Source of the DNA: Pseudodesulfovibrio sp.
GTDB lineage: Bacteria; Desulfobacterota; Desulfovibrionia; Desulfovibrionales; Desulfovibrionaceae
Assembly: GCA_016342345.1 (NCBI GenBank)
Contig: JAEINO010000010.1
Coordinates: 1 to 64,000, forward strand
DNA length: 64,000 nt
Direction: 5' to 3'
The position numbers were made by a program, and so were the translations under genes. The notes under the pieces were generated by a model. The model made no database searches and had not been told where the DNA came from. It saw only the letters and a list, made by a program, of their open reading frames with translations. This document shows positions 23,995 to 32,206 of this stretch, one piece after another. Numbering within the stretch: position 1 is the stretch's first letter; every line of letters begins with the position of its first letter.

Positions 23995-25122
23995 ATGAAA
24001 ATAGCCGTAATCGGCGGGTACGCCCCGTCCCTCATCAATTTCAGAGGCCCGCTCCTCAAACGTCTCGTGGACCTCGGCCATGATGTTCATGCCCTGGCCC
24101 CCGGACATATTCCCGATGTCTCCCCGCAGCTTGAAGCCATGGGCGTGGAATACTCCATGTTCCCATTGGGCCGACGGGGATTCAATCCCATCGCGGACAT
24201 CGGCAGCCTGCTCCATCTCAAACAGATATTGTACCGCATCAGGCCCGATCTGATACTCTCATATACGTTCAAACCAGTGGTCTACGGGTCCATGGCCGCC
24301 CGCATGGCATGGGTGGGAGACAAAAAGCGCGTCTACGCCATGATCACAGGACTGGGCTACGCCTTTACCGAGGACACAGGACTCAAACGCCGCATACTCT
24401 TCAACATCGCCAAGGGCATGTACCGTTCCGGCCTCAAATCCTGCGACGGCGTCATCTTCCAGAACCCGGACGACAAAGCCTTTTTCCAAAAACTCGATGT
24501 TCTGCCGCAGGACATGAAAACCACGGTGGTCGGCGGGTCCGGTATTGATCTGAACCATTTCAATGTCGTCCCACTGCCGGACACACCTGTTTTCCTATGT
24601 CTGTCCCGGTTGGTGCGTTCCAAGGGAGTTGCCCTATTCGTAGAGGCTGCTCAACAGCTCAAGGAAAAATATCCCGAAGCAATTTTTCGCATAGCAGGCC
24701 CCATGGAAGAAGGCGGCGATGGTATCAAACCCGAAGAAATTGCCCTCTGGAAGAAAAACGGTGCAGTGGAGATTCTCGATCCGGTGAACGATGTTCGTCC
24801 GCTCATCGGAGGATCAAGCGTTTATGTCCTGCCCAGCTACTACCGCGAAGGCACGCCTCGCTCCATACTGGAAGCCATGAGCATGGGGCGGGCCATCGTC
24901 ACCACCGATGCTCCGGGTTGCCGCGAGACCGTGACAGAGGGGCTGAATGGCTTTCTCACACCACTCAAGGACATGGATGCCCTTGCCCGATCCATGGAAA
25001 AATTCATCGTTGACCCCGGCCTGGCAAAAACCATGGGCGCAACCAGCAGAAGAATTGCCGAAGAAAAATTCGACGTGGACAAAGTCAATGATGCCATCCT
25101 GTCCTTCATGGAACTGACATGA
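23995..25122 (+). CDS. Glycosyltransferase family 4 (WbuB/TuaC-like)
   Basis: This 375-residue GT-B enzyme starts MKIAVIGGYAPSLINFRGPLLKRLVDLGHDVHAL, an acceptor-side Rossmann fold, and carries the donor half FLCLSRLVRSKGVALFVEAAQQLKEKYPEAIFRIAGP and YVLPSYYREGTPRSILEAMSMGRAIVTTDAPGCRETVTEGLNGFL. Enzymes with this form transfer N-acetyl or deoxy sugars to lipid-linked O-antigen or capsule precursors. It overlaps by 4 nt the gene for the initiating sugar transferase, so the pair likely makes the first two sugars of a surface glycan. Confidence 0.92.
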   Translation: MKIAVIGGYAPSLINFRGPLLKRLVDLGHDVHALAPGHIPDVSPQLEAMGVEYSMFPLGRRGFNPIADIGSLLHLKQILYRIRPDLILSYTFKPVVYGSMAARMAWVGDKKRVYAMITGLGYAFTEDTGLKRRILFNIAKGMYRSGLKSCDGVIFQNPDDKAFFQKLDVLPQDMKTTVVGGSGIDLNHFNVVPLPDTPVFLCLSRLVRSKGVALFVEAAQQLKEKYPEAIFRIAGPMEEGGDGIKPEEIALWKKNGAVEILDPVNDVRPLIGGSSVYVLPSYYREGTPRSILEAMSMGRAIVTTDAPGCRETVTEGLNGFLTPLKDMDALARSMEKFIVDPGLAKTMGATSRRIAEEKFDVDKVNDAILSFMELT

Positions 25123-25721
25123 AACGGTTCTTCGACCTGATCCTCACCATTCCCGCACTCCTGCTGCTGTGGCCGGTGCTGCTGATCCTCGGCCTGCTGG
25201 TGCGGATCAAGCTCGGCAGTCCGGTTCTCTTTCGCCAGACACGACCGGGCCTGCATGGCAAACCATTTCAAATCATCAAGTTCCGAACCATGCGTGATGC
25301 CTTCAATCCGGACGGCACCCTCCTACCCGATTGCGACCGCCTCACGCCCTTTGGCCGGTTCCTGCGTTCCACGTCCCTGGACGAACTGCCCGAACTCATC
25401 AACGTGCTCAAAGGGGAAATGTCCCTGGTCGGCCCACGCCCCCTGCTCATGCAATACCTCGAACGCTACTCGCCACTACAGGCTCGCCGCAATGAGGTTA
25501 TACCCGGCATCACCGGATGGGCACAGGTCAATGGCCGCAACGCTCTTTCCTGGAATGATAAATTTGCGCTTGATGTCTGGTACGTTGACAATCAATCAGG
25601 TATGCTGGACCTGAAAATCCTCTGGCTGACCATCGGCTCCATCCTGAAGCCGAACGACGTCTGCCAGCCCGGGCACGCCACCATGGAGGAATTCATGGGC
25701 AACAACGACCCGGAAAACTAA
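25119..25721 (+). CDS. Initiating lipid-phosphate sugar transferase (PglC-like)
   Basis: A 200-residue monotopic phosphoglycosyl transferase of the short PglC/WcaJ-C type. The N-terminus is a re-entrant membrane helix (FFDLILTIPALLLLWPVLLILGLLVRIKLGSPVLF), followed by KFRTMRDA, LRSTSLDELPELINVLKGEMSLVGPRPLL with the catalytic DE pair, and a PGITGWAQVNGRNALSWNDK segment. It transfers a sugar phosphate from UDP-sugar to undecaprenyl phosphate at the inner membrane. The ATGA overlap with the preceding glycosyltransferase shows coupled translation. Confidence 0.95.
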   Translation: MKRFFDLILTIPALLLLWPVLLILGLLVRIKLGSPVLFRQTRPGLHGKPFQIIKFRTMRDAFNPDGTLLPDCDRLTPFGRFLRSTSLDELPELINVLKGEMSLVGPRPLLMQYLERYSPLQARRNEVIPGITGWAQVNGRNALSWNDKFALDVWYVDNQSGMLDLKILWLTIGSILKPNDVCQPGHATMEEFMGNNDPEN

Positions 25722-25733
25722 GGAGGTCTCCTC

Positions 25734-26156
25734 ATGAACGTCACCAGAATACTCCTGCCTGTCGATGGCTCCCGCCTTTCCGATGCCGCCGCTGACATGG
25801 CCATCGACCTTGCAGGCACCTACAACGCATCTGTAGTCCTGCTGCACGTACGCAGGCCCGTGCCCACAGGTCTCGGGCAACCCAATGCCAGTGAACTGCT
25901 CGATTATCTGACCAAAAAGGCCGAAGAAACCATAGCCCACTATAGGGACAAGCTGGGCGATGCCAAGGTCGACTTCCTTGATCTCATCATCGGCGGAGAC
26001 GTTGCCGAGGTCATCACCAACGTCACGGACGTTGAAAAATGCGACCTGATTGTCATAGGTTCCAAGGGCAAATCAGATCTTGAAGGACTCTTCCTCGGTT
26101 CCGTCACGCACAGAGTGCTGCACACTGCGCCTTGCCCCGTGCTCGTGGTCAAATGA
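25734..26156 (+). CDS. Universal stress protein (UspA family)
   Basis: A 140-residue single-domain Usp. It starts ILLPVDGSRLSDAAADMAIDLA and ends with the nucleotide-binding signature VIGSKGKSDLEGLFLGSVTHRVLHTAPCPVLVVK (G-2x-G-9x-G-S/T), so it should bind ATP. AGGAGG lies six bases before the ATG. Its 12-bp distance from the sugar transferase gene suggests read-through, and a terminator follows. Confidence 0.93.
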   Translation: MNVTRILLPVDGSRLSDAAADMAIDLAGTYNASVVLLHVRRPVPTGLGQPNASELLDYLTKKAEETIAHYRDKLGDAKVDFLDLIIGGDVAEVITNVTDVEKCDLIVIGSKGKSDLEGLFLGSVTHRVLHTAPCPVLVVK

Positions 26157-26162
26157 ATTGGA

Positions 26163-26213
26163 AAGCAATCCGGGGACTGTTTTCAAAAACGAACTTTCCC
26201 GGGATTGCCTTTT
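26163..26213 (+). terminator. Terminator after the usp gene
   Basis: Inverted repeat AAAGCAATCC-GGG / CCC-GGGATTGCCTTTTT with a long loop of about 27 bases, which itself holds TTTTC/GAAAA. The plus-strand 3' arm ends in five T. Confidence 0.65.
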
Positions 26214-26488
26214 TCAACTTCCGTCTCCTTTGATGGATTGCAAGTGAAAGAAAGATTCGCCAAGACTGACACAGGGACTTTTTTTCTATCAAAAAGAGAA
26301 AAACAACTTCAATACACCCGATTTTTACCGGTATTCCTGACATGACAACAAAAAAAATCACAAAATTGTTTTCCAAGCCCATTTTTTTTCATTCTTTTTT
26401 ACATTTTTGTGTTTCATTCTGAGTGATTTCTTCGGTCTGTTACAGTTTATCAGGGCTAAGCTGTATACATTTCTGACCTTTATAATTA

Positions 26489-26504
26489 TGGCATGAAGCT
26501 TGTT
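26489..26504 (+). promoter_or_regulatory. Candidate sigma-54 promoter of glnA
   Basis: TGGCATG-AAGC-TTGTT agrees with the -24/-12 consensus TGGCACG-N4-TTGCW at 10 of the 12 defined positions; the -24 GG is intact and the -12 GC is GT. It lies about 57 bp before the glnA start codon. glnA is a classic nitrogen-regulated sigma-54 target. Confidence 0.45.
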
Positions 26505-26561
26505 ATGATCTTTAGCCACAAGCGCAATCTGCCGGAAAACTCTAATTTTGGAGGACCTGAT

Positions 26562-27905
26562 ATGAGTATCCCTGTTTTCAATTGCAAAAATGCCGACGAC
26601 GTGATGAAAGCGGTCAAGGATTATAACGTCAGCTTCATCCAGTACTGGTTCCTCGACATTCTCGGAACGCTGAAAAGCTTCCAGATCACACCAAGTGAAC
26701 TGGAAACCTCATTTGAAGAAGGCATGGGCTTTGACGGCTCGTCCATTCTCGGATTCTGCCGCATAGATGAATCCGACATGGTGGCAATGCCTGACCCGAC
26801 GACCTTCCAGATATGTTCATGGAGACCTTCAGAACGTCCGGTAGCCCGCATGTTCTGCGACGTTGTCAACACCGATGGAAGCCCGTTTGAAGCCGATTCC
26901 CGCTACATTTTGAAAAAAATCATGGGGCAGGCCGCAGAAAAAGGGTTCACCTTCTATGTTGGACCGGAACTTGAATTCTTCCTCTTTGCCGACGACAAGA
27001 GCACCAAGCCTCTCGATGCCGGCGGCTATTTCGACGCCCCGCCGCTGGACCTCGGCAACAACATCCGCCGAGACATAATCTTTGCCCTTGAAGCCATGGG
27101 CATCCAGGTGGAATATTCCCACCATGAGGTCGCACCTTCGCAACATGAAATCGACCTGCGCTATCAGGAAGGCATGACCATGGCCGATGCCTCCATGACC
27201 TACCGCGTGGTAGTCAAGGAAACCGCGCGCAAACACGGTTGCTACGCCACTTTCATGCCCAAGCCCATTCTCGGTGAAAACGGCTCCGGCATGCATGTCC
27301 ATCAATCGCTTTTCAAAAATGGCAGAAATGTTTTTTACGATGCCAGCGACGAGTATCACCTGTCCGCAGAAGGCAAATCATACATCGCAGGCATCCTGAA
27401 ACACGCCCCTGAATTCGTGGCCATCACCAACCAGTGGGTCAATTCATACAAACGGTTGGTACCCGGCTACGAAGCTCCTGTTTACATCGCCTGGGCGCGC
27501 CGCAACCGTTCTGCACTCATCCGGGTACCCATGTACAAACCCGGCAAGGAAGCTGCCACCCGCATGGAATTGCGCTGCCCGGACCCGGCGGCCAACCCGT
27601 ACCTCTGCTTTGCCGTCCAGTTGGCTGCAGGCCTCAAGGGCATGGATGAAAACTACGTTCTGGCCGACCCGGTTGAAGAAGACATCTTCTCCATGAATGA
27701 TCGCCAACTCAAGCGCAACAGGATCAAGGCACTGCCAGGCTCCCTCTATGAGGCCACCAACAACCTGCGCAAGTCCACTTTCATGCAGGAAACATTGGGT
27801 GAACACCTGCACTCGGCCCTGGTAGACAACAAGCTTGCCGAATGGGACGAATATCGCACCCAGGTTACGGAATACGAACTCAAAAAATATCTTCCAATCC
27901 TGTAA
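26562..27905 (+). CDS. glnA: Type I glutamine synthetase (GSI-alpha-like)
   Basis: The start at 26562 (MSIPVFNCKNADDVM) is set by a GGAGG site at 26550. The 447-residue enzyme joins ammonia to glutamate using ATP. It shows the N-terminal beta-grasp (YWFDILGTLKSFQITPSEL), FDGSSILGF, the catalytic GPELEFFLF, HHEVAPSQHEIDLRY, NGSGMHVHQSLF, and PVYIAWARRNRSALIRVP with RMELRCPDPAANPYL. The short length and the direct run NRIKALPGSLYEATNNL without the KNLYDLPPEE adenylylation loop suggest the GSI-alpha class, regulated by feedback rather than adenylylation. Confidence 0.96.
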   Translation: MSIPVFNCKNADDVMKAVKDYNVSFIQYWFLDILGTLKSFQITPSELETSFEEGMGFDGSSILGFCRIDESDMVAMPDPTTFQICSWRPSERPVARMFCDVVNTDGSPFEADSRYILKKIMGQAAEKGFTFYVGPELEFFLFADDKSTKPLDAGGYFDAPPLDLGNNIRRDIIFALEAMGIQVEYSHHEVAPSQHEIDLRYQEGMTMADASMTYRVVVKETARKHGCYATFMPKPILGENGSGMHVHQSLFKNGRNVFYDASDEYHLSAEGKSYIAGILKHAPEFVAITNQWVNSYKRLVPGYEAPVYIAWARRNRSALIRVPMYKPGKEAATRMELRCPDPAANPYLCFAVQLAAGLKGMDENYVLADPVEEDIFSMNDRQLKRNRIKALPGSLYEATNNLRKSTFMQETLGEHLHSALVDNKLAEWDEYRTQVTEYELKKYLPIL

Positions 27906-27938
27906 ACCGACATCTTGTAAACAAAATCATAAGTCAAA

Positions 27939-27976
27939 ATAAAGGGAGGAGCTTGTCGACAAGCTCCTCCCTTTAT
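27939..27976. terminator. Perfect 38-bp palindrome, bidirectional terminator
   Basis: ATAAAGGGAGGAGCTTGTC and its exact complement meet at a central GTCGAC. Both strands end in CCTCCCTTTAT, so it can stop both glnA and the convergent HD-GYP gene. Confidence 0.9.
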
Positions 27977-28022
27977 CATTGGATTTTCTGAACGCATTCA
28001 GGCCAACGCTGGTCAATGCCAG

Positions 28023-29090
28023 CTACTGAATCAATTCGTACACATCTATCTTGTATTTGTCCGGATTGACGACATCGGTAATCGTTAGCTCGCGGGTTTC
28101 ATCGACCAGACTGATTTCGGTCACCGGAATTCGGTGCATTTCGTGATCATAGGCCACACGCACGCACGGGCGTAGTGGATCAAGCGGATTGTGGTCTACC
28201 ACCACTCCGTGTTCACCCGAACTGAGACGGACAAAGCTGCCCACCGGATACACGCCCAGGCTCTTGATAAACTCTTCCACTATGTTGGGATGAAAATCAG
28301 TCACCCGCCATTTGTACATCATGGCCAGAACCTTGCCGGGTGGCATGGGGTCCTTGTACACCCGCTTGCTGGTCAGGGCATCATAGACATCCACCACAGT
28401 GAGCAGACGAGAAAAATCACTTATCTCATCACCCTTCAAACCACGCGGATAACCACTGCCATCAAATTTTTCATGATGTTCCAGACAGCCACGCAACACT
28501 TCCGGGGGAATCCCAGGCTGATCCCTGAGAATCTGATATCCACGCAAGGGATGGGTACGCATGATATCCATTTCCTGGTCAGAAAGCTTACCCGGCTTGT
28601 TGAGAATGTGATCCGGTATGACCACCTTGCCGACATCATGAAAAAGGCCGGCAATGCCAAGCATCTCCAGTCTCTCACGTGAATAGCCAAGTTTCTTGCC
28701 GAGAATCACAGCCAGAATGGAAACATTAATGCAATGGGTGTAGGAATATTCATCGAACGCCTTGAGCTTGCTTATGGCAGCCGCAGCCGATTCGTTCCTG
28801 AACACCGAGTCAATGAACTCACCCACCATCGGGGTGGCATCGTTGAAGTCAAAAGGCTTGCCGTTCTTGATGTCATTAATAAATTCGTGAGCATATCCCA
28901 AAGCTTCGCCGTAAAGCTTGTCCACACGGCGAAGTTCTTCCTGAATGGAGACCTTGGAGACCTCGTCAGCTGTCGGCACAATTTCGGAAGGCGTGCCAGC
29001 CGAAGGCTCTTCCCAAAGAAGGTCCGGGTCCTTCTCCATGGCCTTCCGCGACTCATCGGCGGACATGGCTGCTTTCCAGGATTCGGTCAT
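28023..29090 (-). CDS. HD-GYP-domain cyclic di-GMP phosphodiesterase
   Basis: The 355-residue protein has an HD-GYP domain at about 110-290 with the metal-binding HDVGKVVIPDHILNKPGKL, the HH pair in LEHHEKFDGSGYPRGLKGDEI (the GYP motif as GSGYP) and DVYDALTSKRVYK. It should hydrolyse cyclic di-GMP. There is no receiver or membrane segment; the N-terminus (40-110) is a helical region with no recognised fold and the C-terminal 60 residues look beta-rich. It probably opposes the diguanylate cyclase 5 kb away, though they are not linked in an operon. Confidence 0.94.
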   Translation of the reverse strand: MTESWKAAMSADESRKAMEKDPDLLWEEPSAGTPSEIVPTADEVSKVSIQEELRRVDKLYGEALGYAHEFINDIKNGKPFDFNDATPMVGEFIDSVFRNESAAAAISKLKAFDEYSYTHCINVSILAVILGKKLGYSRERLEMLGIAGLFHDVGKVVIPDHILNKPGKLSDQEMDIMRTHPLRGYQILRDQPGIPPEVLRGCLEHHEKFDGSGYPRGLKGDEISDFSRLLTVVDVYDALTSKRVYKDPMPPGKVLAMMYKWRVTDFHPNIVEEFIKSLGVYPVGSFVRLSSGEHGVVVDHNPLDPLRPCVRVAYDHEMHRIPVTEISLVDETRELTITDVVNPDKYKIDVYELIQ

Positions 29091-29287
29091 ATTTTTGCCA
29101 ATATTACTAATTAAGAACCATTCTCAAATCAAACTAGACCTTCCCTGAAAAGCTTGCAAGAGGGTTATAATCAGATATAAATATTTACAACAATGAACTG
29201 ACACGTTCATACGGCAGGACAAACGTTTTCAAAAACGATGAAATGGAAAATTTGCATCAACACAAAGATCAAACAACTTCAACAGTC

Positions 29288-29956
29288 CTATACCAGACCG
29301 TCCCGTTCGAGTTCAATCATGAGTTCGCCCACGTCCGCTGCCAGATAATCCGGTGTCATGGATCTGAACACTTCGCCCCCGGTCCTGCCGCTTGTCACGG
29401 CAGCAGACAGGCTTCCGGCTGCCTTGGCAGTCTCGATATCCATGGGGTGATCGCCAACCATGAGCGACCGGGCCGGGTCTGCCCCGAGGCATTCAAGAGC
29501 GCTGAGCAAATGATCGGGGTCGGGCTTCACGCACCGAGCCAGTTCGCGGGGAATGAAGACCTGAGTCAATTCCTCAATATCAGGGAATACAATCTTGACC
29601 GCAGCTGAAATATTGCGAGTGATGACACCGGCACCCACAGCGCGAGACCTCAGAGTCTCAAGGGCCGGACGAGTGAACTTGAACAATGTCCCTTCACGGG
29701 CCGCGTCCAGTTCCATGGCCGCAATCACCAACCTTCCGCGCGTACGAAATTCCATGCCTTCGTCCCTGTCACGCCGGGACGTTTCCTGAACCAGATCTTC
29801 AAGCCATTCCAGGGCAGGCGTCGATCCCGGCTCAGGTCGCTCACCGAGAAAGACCTCGCCCAAAGCAGCTATCTTGCGTTTCATGAGATCAAAATCAATG
29901 GTCAGTTCGGCCAGGGTGCCGTCAAAATCAAAAATAATCGCGTCCAGTTTTCTCAT
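29288..29956 (-). CDS. HAD-superfamily hydrolase (phosphoglycolate-phosphatase-like)
   Basis: From the ATG at 29956 the protein is about 222 residues and starts MRKLDAIIFDFDGTLAEL, holding the nucleophile motif DFDGT. Motif II is VITRN, and the C-terminal motifs are KPDPDHLLSALECLGADPARSLMVGDHPMDIETAKAAG. A helical cap lies at 20-100. It is a class I HAD phosphatase of the Gph/PpaX kind; substrate unknown. It starts 19 bp after the end of nfo on the same strand, so the pair is likely one operon. Confidence 0.9.
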   Translation of the reverse strand: MRKLDAIIFDFDGTLAELTIDFDLMKRKIAALGEVFLGERPEPGSTPALEWLEDLVQETSRRDRDEGMEFRTRGRLVIAAMELDAAREGTLFKFTRPALETLRSRAVGAGVITRNISAAVKIVFPDIEELTQVFIPRELARCVKPDPDHLLSALECLGADPARSLMVGDHPMDIETAKAAGSLSAAVTSGRTGGEVFRSMTPDYLAADVGELMIELERDGLV

Positions 29957-29975
29957 GAATCCAACCTCTCGCCCT

Positions 29976-30824
29976 TCAGCTTTTCGCAAGCGAACGCAAA
30001 AGATTCAAATTGATGATGTCGTCTTTCAAATCCTTGTCCTTAGGCGTTTCAAGAACCTTGGGAATATCGGCAAAACGACAATCACACATCAGATTCCTGA
30101 ACCCTTCCAGCCCGATCTCGCCTTTTCCTATATGCTCGTGACGGTCCCGGTGCGCACCAAAATCGGTCTTGGAATCATTGAGATGAAAGAACTTGAGCCG
30201 ATCCAGGCCGACGATGCGATCAAAGGCGTCAAAGGTGGCACCATAGGTTTCCGGTGTACGAATGTCATAACCAGCAGCAAACGCATGACACGTGTCATAG
30301 CAGATGCCAAGACGATCGGAGTGGTCGGAAAGCTCGATGATCATGGCCAATTCCTCGAATGTTGATCCGAGATTGGTGCCCTGACCGGCTGTGGTTTCAA
30401 GCAGAATCAGCCCCTGCTTTGTCCCGGACATTTCAATGGCGCGGTCCAGATTGGCTGCATACCGCTTGATACCAGCATCCACTCCCGCCCCCAGATGCGA
30501 ACCGGGATGAGTGACAAGAAAGGTAACAGACAAGGCTTCGATACGCCTCAGTTCCTCGGAAAACGCAGACAGGGAACGTTTGACCTGTTCCTGGTCATTG
30601 GAGGCAAGATTGATCAGGTAGGAGTCGTGGGCTGCCACAGGATAGTCACCCCATTGCTCCCAGGCCATCGCAAAAAGTTCGATGTCGTACCTTGAAAGCA
30701 ACGGGATTCTCCATTGACGCTGGTTGCGGGTAAATATCTGCAACGCTGTGCCGCCAACGGACTTGATATGCTCGAAGGCCATGTGCAGGCCTCCGGCTAT
30801 GGACATATGTGAACCAAGATACAT
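29976..30824 (-). CDS. nfo: Endonuclease IV (AP endonuclease)
   Basis: About 282 residues from the ATG at 30824, the start giving MYLGSHMSIAGGLHMAFEHI as usual for the family. It is a TIM-barrel zinc enzyme: the metal-binding segments include HDSYLINLAS, THPGSHLGAG, LLETTAGQGTNLGSTFEELAMI, GICYDTCHAFAAGYDIRT, FHLNDSKTDFGAHRDRHEHIGKGEIG and VLETPKD. It cuts DNA 5' of abasic sites in base-excision repair. Upstream in-frame codons exist but lie outside the family domain. Confidence 0.96.
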   Translation of the reverse strand: MYLGSHMSIAGGLHMAFEHIKSVGGTALQIFTRNQRQWRIPLLSRYDIELFAMAWEQWGDYPVAAHDSYLINLASNDQEQVKRSLSAFSEELRRIEALSVTFLVTHPGSHLGAGVDAGIKRYAANLDRAIEMSGTKQGLILLETTAGQGTNLGSTFEELAMIIELSDHSDRLGICYDTCHAFAAGYDIRTPETYGATFDAFDRIVGLDRLKFFHLNDSKTDFGAHRDRHEHIGKGEIGLEGFRNLMCDCRFADIPKVLETPKDKDLKDDIINLNLLRSLAKS

Positions 30825-30989
30825 GGACGCGCCCTGTTCCCTTTCTGTCGCTACAGCAATGAAAAGACGTCCCCGGAAGAACCTTGAAAACCGCGCTGAC
30901 ACAGCAAACACAGAGTTGAAATCCGACTCGCAGCCAGGACTTCAACTCTATGCAACAGCACTGCCAACATCAAAAACTGAACGGTCTGC

Positions 30990-31271
30990 TTAATCGATCC
31001 AGCCGTTCAAGGCCTCGACGATCTTCTGCGCCTGAGCCTGGCTTGAAATATTGAACTTGGACTTGGGGCGGTAAGTGCCATCAACTTTCTGATAACGGCG
31101 AATGGTGAATTTTTCCGGACCGTACTCACCTTTGGCCCGGTTGAGTTCCTGATATCGAAAAATGATTGTGGTCCATGCGCCCTTGGAAAGGACTACCTTG
31201 TCCAGCTCCTTGACGATGAGCTGATTTTCTTCGGAATAATTGATGGTGATTTCGTCCACATTGGTTGCCAT
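30990..31271 (-). CDS. Conserved small protein of unknown function (PC4-like?)
   Basis: The ATG at 31271 has AAGGAG five bases upstream and gives 93 residues. The pattern KGAWTTIIFRYQELNRAKGEYGPEKFTIRRYQKVDGTYRPKSKFNISSQAQAQKIVEALNGWID is a beta-strand-rich half followed by a helix, which recalls small ssDNA-binding PC4-type proteins, but I cannot confirm that. No signal peptide or cysteine. It stands alone, with about 500 bp of non-coding DNA upstream. Confidence 0.75.
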   Translation of the reverse strand: MATNVDEITINYSEENQLIVKELDKVVLSKGAWTTIIFRYQELNRAKGEYGPEKFTIRRYQKVDGTYRPKSKFNISSQAQAQKIVEALNGWID

Positions 31272-31796
31272 GATGACTCCTTGAATATATATTGTCCGCT
31301 CGCTAAAGCGGCAGGGGCTACCCATACATATGTAGCCTACAAAGGGCAAGCGCGGGTTTCCAGGGTACAGAATGTTGACATGACCTGCATTTCGCCGGAT
31401 GATCCCATAATCTCAAATGACTGACAATTCCCCAAAATGAGAAACTGAAGTACTGATTCAATATGTCCCCAAACGGAAACTCCCAGATGAATTGAATCAA
31501 AAACACATCTCTCCAACTGGCACGATCCCGCCAGAAAACAAGACTCGAGCTCAACTCTGCCAAGGCCATAACCGGAAAGAACTCCTGCATTTTTTGAAAT
31601 TGGGTTGACGAATTATTCAACGTGACGTAACGGCTAAGATATTCCGTTGGCCGTGTTGCAGCGTGCATTGGTTTGTGGTTGACGGCGATTCCAGTGGCTC
31701 GAGGATAAAATAATTGGTTACCATGTGCCCTTATGGGCCAAAATCGGAACCCAATGCCCCTCCTGTCACGCAGATTTTCAGTTGGAGTCTTTCGAG
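31272..31796. other. Intergenic region before the RRM gene
   Basis: About 525 bp between divergent genes. No credible gene, tRNA or terminator is visible. It must contain the promoters of both neighbours and a possibly long leader of the RNA-binding protein gene. Confidence 0.4.
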
Positions 31797-32057
31797 ATGA
31801 AGAGCATTTATGTTGGCAACCTTCCCTTCAGCGCCTCAGAAGATGACGTCCGCGACATGTTTTCATCCCATGGTGAAGTCACGTCCGTGAAGCTCATCGA
31901 AGATCGCGAGACAGGACGCTTCCGTGGTTTCGGTTTTGTCGAAATGGATGACAATGGTGCCGTGTCGGCCATCGAGGCCCTGGACGGCAAAGATATGGGT
32001 GGTCGCACCTTGAAGGTCAACGAAGCCAAACCCCGCGCACCCCGCCCAAAATACTAG
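31797..32057 (+). CDS. Single-RRM RNA-binding protein
   Basis: An 86-residue RNA-recognition-motif protein starting at the ATG at 31797 behind TTGGAG. RNP2 is SIYVGNLPF and RNP1 is FRGFGFVEM, and the fold is complete (EALDGKDMGGRTLKVNEAKPR). A short basic tail, APRPKY, replaces the glycine-rich tail of cyanobacterial Rbp proteins. Such proteins bind single-stranded RNA, often under cold or stress conditions. No operon partner. Confidence 0.94.
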   Translation: MKSIYVGNLPFSASEDDVRDMFSSHGEVTSVKLIEDRETGRFRGFGFVEMDDNGAVSAIEALDGKDMGGRTLKVNEAKPRAPRPKY

Positions 32058-32206
32058 GCGGACTAAACTCTCTCTCGATTGCCTGTCCGCGATAGTGGAC
32101 AGGTGACGAGCCATCCCCGACTCCAGCCGGTGCCGGAAATATTTTTTGCGCCTTACCGTTTCTCTGGTGACGGCAGCACCTCCCGCCTCCAGGGCGACCC
32201 TGATCT

